Below are positions 9,411-16,701 of a stretch of 64,000 bases of DNA, piece after piece. Position 1 is the first letter of the stretch. Each line of letters begins with the position of its first letter. The notes below the pieces were generated by a model. That model was not told the DNA's origin and did no database searches. It saw nothing but the letters and a program-made list of their open reading frames with translations. The stretch comes from Gymnodinialimonas sp. 57CJ19. GTDB taxonomy: Bacteria > Pseudomonadota > Alphaproteobacteria > Rhodobacterales > Rhodobacteraceae. The DNA lies in the NCBI RefSeq assembly GCF_038396845.1, contig NZ_CP151587.1, positions 3,136,001 through 3,200,000 of the forward strand, given 5' to 3'. The translations under genes and the position numbers were made by a program.

Positions 9411-9836
9411 TTAAGGTTCGCTGCCCGCACCTGTTTTGAAATGGAAAGTTGCGGCGAACTCATCGAGGCGGCTGTTTGAAATTATACGGCTTGCAGCGCC
9501 ACCACATTGCTCACACGCCCCGGCAAGGCGGGATGTCTTGATGGTATTTGGGAAGCATTCAACGGACATCGCGAAAGGCTTGCGCCCTGCACCGCACCTG
9601 AAACAAGTCAACTCATCATGGTTGAGCGGCTTCTTAGCGGCTTTGCTCTTAGAACGCAGATATGCACGTATTTCCGCGCCAGAAATCAGGTAAGGTTTCT
9701 TCGTTGCCATGATCGGCAGCCCATCCCTTACCCAATTGCGGATCGTTGCTTTGCTTACACCCAGCGCAACGGCAGCTTCGGACACCTCGTAAGTAAGCGC
9801 GGATTTGACCCCCATTGGGTTTACTCGTTTACCCAT
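9411..9836 (-). CDS. HTH (MerR/excisionase-like) protein with C-terminal zinc ribbon
   Basis: A 141-residue protein. Residues about 18-60 form an excisionase/MerR-like winged HTH (YEVSEAAVALGVSKATIRNW followed by ISGAEIRAYL). The C-terminal half has paired cysteines, CFRCG and CEQCGG, 34 residues apart, the spacing of a zinc ribbon. I chose ATG at 9836 because it overlaps the upstream AlpA stop by 8 bases (ATGGGTAA) and is preceded by GAAGGG; ATG at 9815 is an alternative. Probably a DNA-binding regulator or recombination directionality factor. No named family recognised for the whole protein. Confidence 0.7.
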   Translation of the reverse strand: MGKRVNPMGVKSALTYEVSEAAVALGVSKATIRNWVRDGLPIMATKKPYLISGAEIRAYLRSKSKAAKKPLNHDELTCFRCGAGRKPFAMSVECFPNTIKTSRLAGACEQCGGAASRIISNSRLDEFAATFHFKTGAGSEP

Positions 9837-10038
9837 CGGCATGCCCTTCAAACAAGGCACGGATTTCTTCGACCTTCCAAACCGTCGTGCGAGGGCCGAG
9901 CTTTTGGGGTTGCGGAAAACGGTTCTCTTTGACGCCTTGCCACCATGTAGATTTGGAAACTGGGATCGGGCCAGCGGGAGCCAGAATTTGCGCTAGCCGC
10001 ACAAAACCTGTCGTCGGAAATTCGTTGTTGTCCACCAT
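9829..10038 (-). CDS. AlpA-like small HTH protein
   Basis: 69 residues with the AlpA/excisionase layout: an N-terminal recognition segment (FVRLAQILAPAGPIPVSKST), WWQGV, then KLGPRTTVWKVEEIRALFE. AlpA proteins regulate integrase expression or act as excisionases of prophage-like islands. It begins the minus-strand block HTH/zinc ribbon, recombinase, hsdMSR. The upstream 150 bases (10039-10191) are AT-rich and probably hold the promoter. Confidence 0.8.
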   Translation of the reverse strand: MVDNNEFPTTGFVRLAQILAPAGPIPVSKSTWWQGVKENRFPQPQKLGPRTTVWKVEEIRALFEGHADG

Positions 10039-10191
10039 TGTGTATCCTCATGTCAGTATGTGCAGCGACATGTGGCACGGTCAATTTAGAGCTAGGACGA
10101 ATAGGATCTAGGCTGCCAGAATAGAAATCCCTCGTTGATGTTAAACGAAAAAATCACGACACGCCGTTATACGATTAGTTATAATCTTGAT

Positions 10192-11055
10192 CTAGTCGGG
10201 TGGAAGGTCCGCCGAACCGATTCTTAAGTACTTCAAGACAGTTTCAGCGGACCCCTGTAGCCCCAATCGGTCCATGATTCCCAATATCTCATTCGGAATT
10301 GGGCTACGTGGACTCTTGGGGTCGTATCCGTATTCTTCAATTGCAATGGCCGTTAATATTCTTGCGACGGCACGAACGGCACGCGGGTCTTCCCGTTGCG
10401 TTTTCCTCGTTGGCACGCCTTCACAGCCATGAAACCGCTCCAAGACATTCAACGCTTGTGCGTGAACCTCAAGATCGACGGTCCTGATCCACTTAAGGAG
10501 GTCATCTGCTGGGATCTTTTGATTATGCCGTGAAACGTGAAATTGGCGAGAAAATTGTTCGGCTCGCCTTTTGGCAAAAATCATCGGTTTGCCCAAATAG
10601 AGCAGGGTTTCATCATCTTCATTCAATAGATTCTTAAAATGTTTTGGCTCGACACCAAGTGTCAAACAAACGGCCTCATCCAGCAGCAGACTTGGCATCC
10701 GCCCCCAGTACTCGAAGTCTGCGACGTAATCGGGATGTCCGAAACCACCTTCTGCCCAGAACGGACGGTGCTTTCGCAGTAGCGAAATTTCTCTTGCAAA
10801 GAGTTCACGCCACTGCTTGCGCGCGCCCGTTTGCTCATTCCGATCATCGGCAATAATTGCATCCAGCTCAACATCCGTCGCATCGGTTAGGACTTGAAAC
10901 GCTACATCCAAGAGCTGATCAATTTTCGCGGCGTATTCAGAGAACAGATCAGGCTCATATGGCCCCACAGTTTGAACCAGATCAGGAATTTCCCAATCAT
11001 AAAGCTCAACGAATTTCCGGCGCATGATCACATCAAACGCCCCTGTCACCTGCAT
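10192..11055 (-). CDS. Island protein of unknown function
   Basis: About 287 residues, clearly lower in GC than the chromosomal flanks. It contains the segment YWGRMPSLLLDEAVCLTLGV, a W-x-EA-x-L-GxxP-type motif seen in various uncharacterised mobile-element proteins, followed by a charged helical C-terminal half. No catalytic motif, signal or membrane segment is visible. The frame is open to 11214, but that part overlaps the integrase gene; ATG 11055 or ATG 11025 is more likely, and the Shine-Dalgarno is weak, so the start is uncertain. It lies between integrase and AlpA genes on the same strand. Confidence 0.6.
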   Translation of the reverse strand: MQVTGAFDVIMRRKFVELYDWEIPDLVQTVGPYEPDLFSEYAAKIDQLLDVAFQVLTDATDVELDAIIADDRNEQTGARKQWRELFAREISLLRKHRPFWAEGGFGHPDYVADFEYWGRMPSLLLDEAVCLTLGVEPKHFKNLLNEDDETLLYLGKPMIFAKRRAEQFSRQFHVSRHNQKIPADDLLKWIRTVDLEVHAQALNVLERFHGCEGVPTRKTQREDPRAVRAVARILTAIAIEEYGYDPKSPRSPIPNEILGIMDRLGLQGSAETVLKYLRIGSADLPPD

Positions 11056-11104
11056 TTTGTCAAATCGTATCGTGGTCAAACTCGGCCCTTTTTCAAAACC
11101 ACGA

Positions 11105-12292
11105 CTACCCTGCCCGCACCTCATCCAAGAATCCAGCCCACCAGACTGCCAACCTAACGCGCTCCTCCCAATGCTCTCCCCTCGCATAAGCGCGGCGCAC
11201 TTCGTTTTTCTCAACGTGCGCTAAGGCCCGCTCGATAGCGTCGGGGTTCCAAAGGCCGCTTTCGTTGGCAAGCGTGGAGAATGATGCGCGAAAACCGTGG
11301 GCCGTCATTTCGTCGCCGGAATACCCCATACGGCGCAAAGCCGCGTTGAGGGTGTTTTCTGACATCGGGCGGGTCCAAGTGCGCAGTGACGGGAACAGAT
11401 AGTCGCCTTTGTTATTCATAGCCCGCAAATGTTCCAACAACTTCAAAGCTTGTTTGGGCAACGGCACGTTATGATCGCGGCGCATTTTCATCTTGGCGGC
11501 GGGAATTGACCAAACCGCTTCCGCTAAATCAATCTCATCCCATTTAGCATTGCGCACCTCCCCAGGCCTCTGTGCAAGGATGGCGAGTAATTTCAAGGCA
11601 ATGCGTGTCGTCGCCTGCCCGTCAAAGCCGTCGATCTCGACCATTAGCCTGCCCAGCGCCTTAGGATCAACAATCGCAGCACGGTGAACGCGGGTTGGGC
11701 GGATCAACGCGTCGCGCAATGCATACGTTGGGTCCGTTTCCGCGATGCCACTCGCGACTGCGTAACGGAAGATAGATCCAATGCGGGCACGTAAGCGGTG
11801 GGCGGTCTCGTAGTTGCCTTTGGCTTCGACCTTGCGCAGGGTTTTCAGGATCATCGGCGCAGTGATTTCGGAGACAGGCTTACGGCCAAAATCGCGATTG
11901 GCCAACTTGATGTGATATTCGGTCTTCGAAAGCGTAGCCGCCGATTTCCCCTCTTTGCGCTGCTTGGCGAGGAATGCAGCACCGATCTTCTCAAACGTTT
12001 GCCCCTTGGCCTCTAGCCTCAATCGCTTTTCTTCTTGCTTGGCCTCGCTGGGATCAACCCCATCAGCCAACTGCGCCTTAGCAACATCACGGGCTTGCCG
12101 TGCCTTGGCGAGCGACACAGCGGGATAGTCGCCTATCACTAACAGCCGCTCCTTGCCGTCGATCCTATACTTGAAACGCCACGACTTCGCGCCACTGACT
12201 TTTACCAGAATGAACAAACCCTCAAAGTCGCTGACTTTATAGGCTCTATCGCCGGATTTGAGGTTTCGAATCTTAATGTCGTTGAGGGGCAT
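11105..12292 (-). CDS. P4-type tyrosine integrase of the tRNA-Thr island
   Basis: A 395-residue integrase with an N-terminal DUF4102-type arm-binding domain (IKIRNLKSGDRAYKVSDFEG, GKERLLVIGDYPAVSLAKAR), a core-binding domain (about 95-195) and a catalytic domain. Catalytic residues visible: Arg in AQRPGEVRNAKW, Lys in AKMKMRRDH, HxxR in AHGFRASF, His in ERALAH and Tyr in EVRRAYARG. It lies 166 bases from tRNA-Thr and is read away from it, as expected for an island integrase using the tRNA 3' end as attB. Appears intact, so the island may still excise. Confidence 0.95.
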   Translation of the reverse strand: MPLNDIKIRNLKSGDRAYKVSDFEGLFILVKVSGAKSWRFKYRIDGKERLLVIGDYPAVSLAKARQARDVAKAQLADGVDPSEAKQEEKRLRLEAKGQTFEKIGAAFLAKQRKEGKSAATLSKTEYHIKLANRDFGRKPVSEITAPMILKTLRKVEAKGNYETAHRLRARIGSIFRYAVASGIAETDPTYALRDALIRPTRVHRAAIVDPKALGRLMVEIDGFDGQATTRIALKLLAILAQRPGEVRNAKWDEIDLAEAVWSIPAAKMKMRRDHNVPLPKQALKLLEHLRAMNNKGDYLFPSLRTWTRPMSENTLNAALRRMGYSGDEMTAHGFRASFSTLANESGLWNPDAIERALAHVEKNEVRRAYARGEHWEERVRLAVWWAGFLDEVRAG

Positions 12293-12293
12293 A

Positions 12294-12359
12294 GTGGGGG
12301 TACGCAGTTATTCCAGTGTTCACCGTACCCCCAGAAATACCCCCCAAATGGGGGTACGC
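12294..12359. repeat. GGGGGTAC/GTACCCCC repeat cluster at the island right end, candidate integrase arm sites
   Basis: Contains GTGGGGGTAC (12294-12303), GTACCCCCAG (12325-12334), ATACCCCCCAAATG (12337-12350) and GGGGGTACGC (12350-12359). The unit TACCCCC(C)AAATG also occurs at the left end (3207-3219). The inverted arrangement overlaps the integrase promoter, so it could also mediate autoregulation. Confidence 0.55.
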
Positions 12360-12457
12360 TGCTGGACGCCACCGAACAACGCTGGACGAACGATCTCGTT
12401 AATAGCCTTATATACAAGGCTCTTTCGCATGTCATTGGATAAATCTGGACGGATAAA

Positions 12458-12475
12458 TGGTGCCCCCACACGGAC
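12458..12475. repeat. attR: 18-bp direct repeat within tRNA-Thr
   Basis: Identical to 3119-3136. It covers the encoded CCA, discriminator, acceptor 3' strand and the start of the T stem. Integration here keeps the tRNA intact because the island side supplies the same bases. Confidence 0.88.
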
Positions 12476-12533
12476 TCGAACCGCGGACCTACTGATTACA
12501 AATCAGTTGCTCTACCAGCTGAGCTATAGGGGC
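12458..12533 (-). tRNA. tRNA-Thr (anticodon TGT)
   Basis: A 76-nt cloverleaf on the minus strand. Acceptor GCCCCTA pairs with TGGGGGC (one G-T pair), the D stem is GCTC/GAGC, the anticodon stem is ACTGA/TCAGT with loop TTTGTAA (anticodon TGT), and the T arm has loop TTCGAGT. The 3' end has discriminator A and encoded CCA. It reads ACA threonine codons and serves as the island attachment site. Confidence 0.97.
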
Positions 12534-12753
12534 ACATGCAGCGCATTGGCTACGGGACGCGCTATAGCAAGGTTTTGCGGCGGCGGGCAACGGGGAAAAC
12601 GCCTCTGGGTCGACAGAATTTGCTCAAATCTTCCGATCACAGCGGTACACGGCCCCGGATCTCCAACAACGGAGGGCTGCGAACGGCAATTGCACCCTGT
12701 TGCCGGTTGGGGTTACACTCCTTCAAAACTCTGATCAGGGCAGAAATCAGACC

Positions 12754-13629
12754 ATGCAGGTTGTCTATCATCTCGGCGCACCCTGCACCGATGCAGACCA
12801 GCTAATGATGTCGTTATTGAAGAACCGTCTGCGATTGGCGCAGGCGGGGATCTCTGTGCCGCCGCCGGGGCGCTACCGCTCGGTCATCCGCGATACGGCG
12901 CGGGCGCTCAAGGGGCGGCCCGCGGGCGAGGATGTGCAGGACGCGCTGCTGGATGCCATCGTCGATGATGCCGAGGTCGACCGCCTGATCCTGTCGGACC
13001 CACGCTTTGTCTGCATCAACCGTCTTGTGGTCCAAGGCGCGCAAATCTGGCCCATGGTGGAGCGTGCCGCGACGGGGTTACGCGCCCTATTCCCTCAGGC
13101 GCAGATCGAATTCTTTATCGGTATGCGCGATCCCGCCACGTTGATCCCTGCCCTGTTCAAGGCCTCTCGTTTCTCGGATTTTCAAGAGTTTACCGAGAAC
13201 ATGCAGCCCCACGCCGTCGCGTGGTCTGAAACCTTGCGCCGCCTGCAAATGGCCCATCCCGATTGCCGCATCACCACATGGTGCAACGAGGATACGCCGC
13301 TTCTGTGGGGCGAGATCCTGCGCGAAATGGCTGGTGTCGGCCCCGGCGCGGAACTTGACGGGATCGATGATCTCGCCGCCTCGATCATGGAGGAGGAAGG
13401 CTACCGCCGGATGCGCGGCTGGCTGGATCAGAACCCGCCCGAGACCGAGACCCAGCGCCGCCGTGTCTTGGCCGCGTTCCTGGAGCGCTATGCAAAGGAC
13501 GCCGAGATTGAGGAAACGCTCAACCTGCCCGGCTGGACGGAAGAGCTGATGGACGAGATGTCCCAAAGCTATGATGAGGATATGGATGTCATCGCCCGCA
13601 TCCCCGGTGTAAACCTTCTGACCCCATGA
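12754..13629 (+). CDS. Conserved hypothetical protein, sulfotransferase-like N-terminus
   Basis: About 291 residues. The opening VYHLGAPCTDADQLMMSLLK resembles the first strand and loop of bacterial sulfotransferase-like P-loop proteins, but the expected G-x-G-K/T-S/T is absent. The rest is a soluble helical protein without a motif I recognise. The start is chosen at the ATG before QVVYHLGA; an upstream in-frame ATG (12700) lacks a good context. The stop overlaps the next ATG (ATGA), so the two genes are coupled. Function unknown. Confidence 0.7.
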   Translation: MQVVYHLGAPCTDADQLMMSLLKNRLRLAQAGISVPPPGRYRSVIRDTARALKGRPAGEDVQDALLDAIVDDAEVDRLILSDPRFVCINRLVVQGAQIWPMVERAATGLRALFPQAQIEFFIGMRDPATLIPALFKASRFSDFQEFTENMQPHAVAWSETLRRLQMAHPDCRITTWCNEDTPLLWGEILREMAGVGPGAELDGIDDLAASIMEEEGYRRMRGWLDQNPPETETQRRRVLAAFLERYAKDAEIEETLNLPGWTEELMDEMSQSYDEDMDVIARIPGVNLLTP

Positions 13630-14573
13630 GGACCCACCCTGCCCTCGCGCCGGAAACGTTCAAAGCTGGCAGCTTGACGGCACGGCGCATCACGGCAGAG
13701 GATCTGGCGTTCGTCCAAAGCTTGATGGCCGCCCCGCAAATGCACAGCCACAAGCCGGACCCGACCCTCCCGACGCAGGCGGCCATTGCGGCGGCCCATG
13801 GCGAGACCTTCAGCCATTGGGAACGCCACGGTCTGGGGCGCTATGTGGTGATGGCCGGCGACACCAAGGTCGGCCTTTGCGGCTTGTCAGTTCGACGGGG
13901 ATTTCCGGGCCTGAACCTTTCCTATCACCTGCGCCCGCAGGACTGGGGTAAAGGATGGGCAAGCCTCCTGACTAACGGCTTGGTCACCTTGGCGGATGCC
14001 TCCCTGAAGGTGCCGTATCTCCACGGCTTGGCACGGCCCGCCAACCCCGCTTCCAGCCGCGTGTTGCAGAAAACAGGGTTCAGGAACGCCGGAGAGGTGC
14101 AGCTAGGAGGCGCGCCAAGCCAGCTTTGGGTGCGCGCACTGGGTAAGGCCGACCCCATTGTATTCTATGGTGGGGCCTGGCAGCCGCTGGTGGTCGAAAC
14201 CGCATCCGGCCTTGTCCTGGAGGTGCCCGTTGATATGGGCCATTCTGATCGCCGCTATTGTCTCAGGATCGCGCCCGGGGATCTTGCCGCGCTGCACGCC
14301 ATGCCAGATCGTGCCGCTATCGCCTTCGCGACATTGCACGCTCTCGGCCAGACCGCCCCAGCTTCATCCGTTCCGCGGGGGACGCCTTCCATGAACCTTG
14401 CACTCACAAAGGTTCTCCACGCCCCAGGAAACGCACTCTCTCCTTGGCTGACAGCCCAGGACCGCAGCCATAACGGCGCCATCTCCAACCTTCTGCGCCT
14501 CAACACGCAGGCCGATATGGCAGCCTTGCGGGCGGGGCAATGGCTGCCCCTGCCCATAGCGCGGGACGCTTAG
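13626..14573 (+). CDS. GNAT family N-acetyltransferase with C-terminal extension
   Basis: 315 residues. Residues about 15-175 form a RimJ/RimL-type GNAT fold: LTARRITAEDLAFV at the N-terminus, an acetyl-CoA loop degenerate as QDWGKGWASLL, and ANPASSRVLQKTGF of motif B. The C-terminal about 140 residues (after LGKADPIVFYGG) belong to no family I know. It overlaps the preceding gene by ATGA and ends convergently with gapR, the stop codons overlapping by 3 bases. Confidence 0.75.
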   Translation: MRTHPALAPETFKAGSLTARRITAEDLAFVQSLMAAPQMHSHKPDPTLPTQAAIAAAHGETFSHWERHGLGRYVVMAGDTKVGLCGLSVRRGFPGLNLSYHLRPQDWGKGWASLLTNGLVTLADASLKVPYLHGLARPANPASSRVLQKTGFRNAGEVQLGGAPSQLWVRALGKADPIVFYGGAWQPLVVETASGLVLEVPVDMGHSDRRYCLRIAPGDLAALHAMPDRAAIAFATLHALGQTAPASSVPRGTPSMNLALTKVLHAPGNALSPWLTAQDRSHNGAISNLLRLNTQADMAALRAGQWLPLPIARDA

Positions 14574-14842
14574 CTCATGCCAAGCGCTTCTTTGTACATC
14601 TCCAGAACCGCCTCTTCCTCGGCGATATCGTCGGGCTCCCGCTTGCGCAGCGCCACGACCTTGCGGATCACCTTGGTGTCGTAACCCCGAGACTTTGCCT
14701 CGGCCATCACTTCCTTCTGTTGCTCCGCGATGTCCTTCTTCTCCGCCTCTAGGCGCTCGATCCGCTCGATAAACTGGCGCAGCTCATCGGCCGTTACGCG
14801 GTAGCTGTCGGGGCGGGCGTCGGTTTCTTGCATGTCTTCCAT
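14570..14842 (-). CDS. gapR: GapR-like nucleoid-associated protein (DUF2312/UPF0335)
   Basis: 90 residues matching the DUF2312 family closely: ADELRQFIERIERLEAEKKD, then AEAKSRGYDTKVIRKVVALR and the C-terminal LEMYKEALGM. In Caulobacter GapR binds overtwisted AT-rich DNA ahead of replication and helps topoisomerases. The long basic coiled coil is visible at residues 18-70. Shine-Dalgarno AAGGAT precedes ATG 14842; ATG 14833 is an alternative. Orthology to GapR is inferred from family membership. Confidence 0.88.
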   Translation of the reverse strand: MEDMQETDARPDSYRVTADELRQFIERIERLEAEKKDIAEQQKEVMAEAKSRGYDTKVIRKVVALRKREPDDIAEEEAVLEMYKEALGMS

Positions 14843-14971
14843 AGGGCCTGATCCTTGTTAATTCACCGGACTTCTCGATATCTCTTCCGTAGCCGCGCCG
14901 CACCGCGCCTGCAAGACTTGCAGCCTGCGCCAACTTCACTAGTGTCTCCCAAAACGACGAGAGGGTTCATC

Positions 14972-15187
14972 ATGGGTTGGTTGGTACTAGTGGGCAGCGG
15001 TCTCGCCGTGATCGGCCTGTGCTTGCTCGGCTATTGCATATTTCAAGCGATCTCTGCCAAACGCTCCGGGCTTGACGACGCCGCCATGCGCCAACGGTTG
15101 CAAAAGATTGTGGCCATCAACATGGGCGCGCTCCTGCTCTCTGTGCTTGGCCTGATGTGCGTCGTTCTGGGCGTTTTCCTCAGCTAA
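14972..15187 (+). CDS. Small two-TM membrane protein, unknown
   Basis: 71 residues with two hydrophobic segments (about 3-27 and 47-70) joined by a basic loop (SAKRSGLDDAAMRQRLQ). ATG 14972 has GAGAGG about 8 bases upstream; an upstream in-frame start would add a non-conserved-looking tail. No family recognised. Confidence 0.65.
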   Translation: MGWLVLVGSGLAVIGLCLLGYCIFQAISAKRSGLDDAAMRQRLQKIVAINMGALLLSVLGLMCVVLGVFLS

Positions 15188-15223
15188 CCTCCGCTCCCCC
15201 ATTCACCTTGGCCTTACACCTCC

Positions 15224-15263
15224 GGGGGTGGCGCATCTTCGATGCGTCGGGGGCAGCGCCCCC
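15224..15263 (-). repeat. Dispersed palindromic repeat, copy 1
   Basis: On the minus strand it reads GGGGGCGCTGCCCCC, then GACGCATCGAAGATGCGCC, then a C5 tract. These are two stem-loops back to back. The same architecture recurs at 50213-50278 in the opposite orientation. It lies 36 bases after the small membrane protein stop. REP-like in form. Confidence 0.7.
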
Positions 15264-15393
15264 ACCTACCTCCGATCCGGACGCCCCTTCTCGATGCCAT
15301 GCATCTGCTGCCCATTGGCGCAGGCACAGCTCTGGCCCTTCGCGCCGGTTTAAGGCAGGTTGCGCCCAACCAAATTTAGCCCGGACATTTCCC

Positions 15394-15828
15394 ATGGACC
15401 TTCGCAAGATCACCGAGACCTATTCCGTCACCCCCCAGATCGAGCCCTCTGACGTGGCCACCTTGGCGGGCATGGGGGTCAAGACCCTTATCTGTAACCG
15501 CCCCGATGCTGAAAACCCTGCGCCCCTTCAGGCCGCAGCGATGCAGGCCGAGGCCGAGGCCCACGGGATCGACTTCATCTTCAACCCGTTCCAGGGCCAC
15601 ACCATGACCCAGGATCATGTGGACGAGCAGCGCGACGCGCTGGCCGATGCGGAAGGCCCCGTTGTGGGATACTGCGCCTCCGGCAATCGCTGCACGGTGG
15701 TATGGGCCTTCGGCGCCGCCGGTCATGTTCCGGTTGATGAGATCATCGCGCTCGCCACGTCCTACGGCTACCCGTTCGAGCAATTGCGCCCGGCGCTGGA
15801 GGCTGCCGCCACGCGGAACCTCGGGTGA
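15394..15828 (+). CDS. TIGR01244/DUF442 family phosphatase-like protein
   Basis: 144 residues. The DUF442 (Blh N-terminal) dual-specificity-phosphatase-like fold is marked by ICNRPDAE and the active-site loop YCASGNRCTVVWA (CxSGxR). Members act on sulfide metabolites or as atypical phosphatases; the substrate here is unknown. ATG 15394 is chosen because the family starts with a short MDLRKI-type segment; the frame is open upstream but covers the palindromic repeat. The stop overlaps the next gene start (GTGA). Confidence 0.85.
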   Translation: MDLRKITETYSVTPQIEPSDVATLAGMGVKTLICNRPDAENPAPLQAAAMQAEAEAHGIDFIFNPFQGHTMTQDHVDEQRDALADAEGPVVGYCASGNRCTVVWAFGAAGHVPVDEIIALATSYGYPFEQLRPALEAAATRNLG

Positions 15829-16697
15829 GCGAACGTTCTCCCACGACCCATGGCATCTTGTTGATGCTCGCCGCCATCTTCCTGTTCTCTACCATGGACG
15901 CCATGGCCAAGATGCTGATGGGGCGCTTTGACGTCCTGCAAGTGGTTTGGGCGCGGTATGCCGGGCAGATGGTGATCGTCGCCGTCCTCTTGCTGCCGCG
16001 TCTGCCGGCCTTGATCCGCACAAAGCACCTTGGCCTGCAACTCCTGCGCTCAGCGTTTCTGTTCGCGGCGACCTATTGCTTCTTCACATCGCTCTCCTTC
16101 ATGGAGATCGCCTCGGCCACGGCCGTCATGAATATCCACCCCGTTCTCCTGACCCTCGGGGCTGCGCTGATCCTGCGCGAACGCCTTGGCCCACGGCGGA
16201 TCATCGGCATCGCCCTTGCCCTGACCGGGGCGCTCATCATCATTCGCCCCGGCTCGGACGTGATGACGTGGTCCTCGCTTCTGCCCTTGGCGGCGGGGGG
16301 CTGCTATGCCTCATACGCCCTGACGACCCGTTTTCTGGGGCGTGATGAGCCGATCCTGACCTCCTTCCTTTACACCGCCCTGATCGGCACCTTGGCCGCC
16401 ACATGCCTTGTGGTGCCGCAATGGCAGCCCGTGGCGCCTGCGGATTGGGGTATCTTTCTGGTGTTCGCGGCCATCGGCGCGGCGGGGCAGTTTCTGCTGA
16501 TCCGCTCACTGACTATCGCCGAGGCGGGCGCAGTGGCCCCCTTTGGCTATTCGGGCGTCGTCTTCTCCAGCATCTGGGGCCTGACCCTGTTTTCCGAGGT
16601 CCCCGACACGGCGACCGTTGTGGGTGCGCTTGTGATCGTTGGGGCGGGTGTCTATGTCTGGCACCGCGAAATGCGCGCCACAGCCACCGGAGCCTGA
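15825..16697 (+). CDS. DMT superfamily (EamA) transporter
   Basis: 290 residues with ten predicted membrane spans in two EamA repeats. The first repeat includes LMLAAIFLFSTMDAMAK and the second ends near ALVIVGAGVYVWHRE. It is probably an exporter of small metabolites. GTG start at 15825 overlaps the upstream stop. The next gene begins 4 bases after its stop. Confidence 0.88.
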   Translation: MSERSPTTHGILLMLAAIFLFSTMDAMAKMLMGRFDVLQVVWARYAGQMVIVAVLLLPRLPALIRTKHLGLQLLRSAFLFAATYCFFTSLSFMEIASATAVMNIHPVLLTLGAALILRERLGPRRIIGIALALTGALIIIRPGSDVMTWSSLLPLAAGGCYASYALTTRFLGRDEPILTSFLYTALIGTLAATCLVVPQWQPVAPADWGIFLVFAAIGAAGQFLLIRSLTIAEAGAVAPFGYSGVVFSSIWGLTLFSEVPDTATVVGALVIVGAGVYVWHREMRATATGA

Positions 16698-16701
16698 CCC
16701 C

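Larger units (their letters stand above)
3119..12475. mobile_element. tRNA-Thr genomic island carrying a type I R-M system
   Basis: A 9.36-kb element bounded by an 18-bp exact direct repeat (3119-3136 and 12458-12475). The right copy is the 3' end of a complete tRNA-Thr gene; the left copy is an isolated fragment of that end. A P4-type tyrosine integrase lies next to the tRNA and is read away from it, the standard arrangement for integrative islands. Cargo is a 287-residue unknown protein, AlpA-like and HTH/zinc-ribbon proteins, a second tyrosine recombinase and hsdM-hsdS-hsdR. All genes are on the minus strand. No conjugation or phage structural genes are present, so it is probably a mobilised or satellite-like defence island. 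Confidence 0.88.

Noticed and set aside
12294-12359. GTACCCCC repeats as a CRISPR remnant
   Set aside because: Repeat units are 8-13 bases with irregular spacing and inverted orientation, unlike CRISPR repeats; no cas genes.
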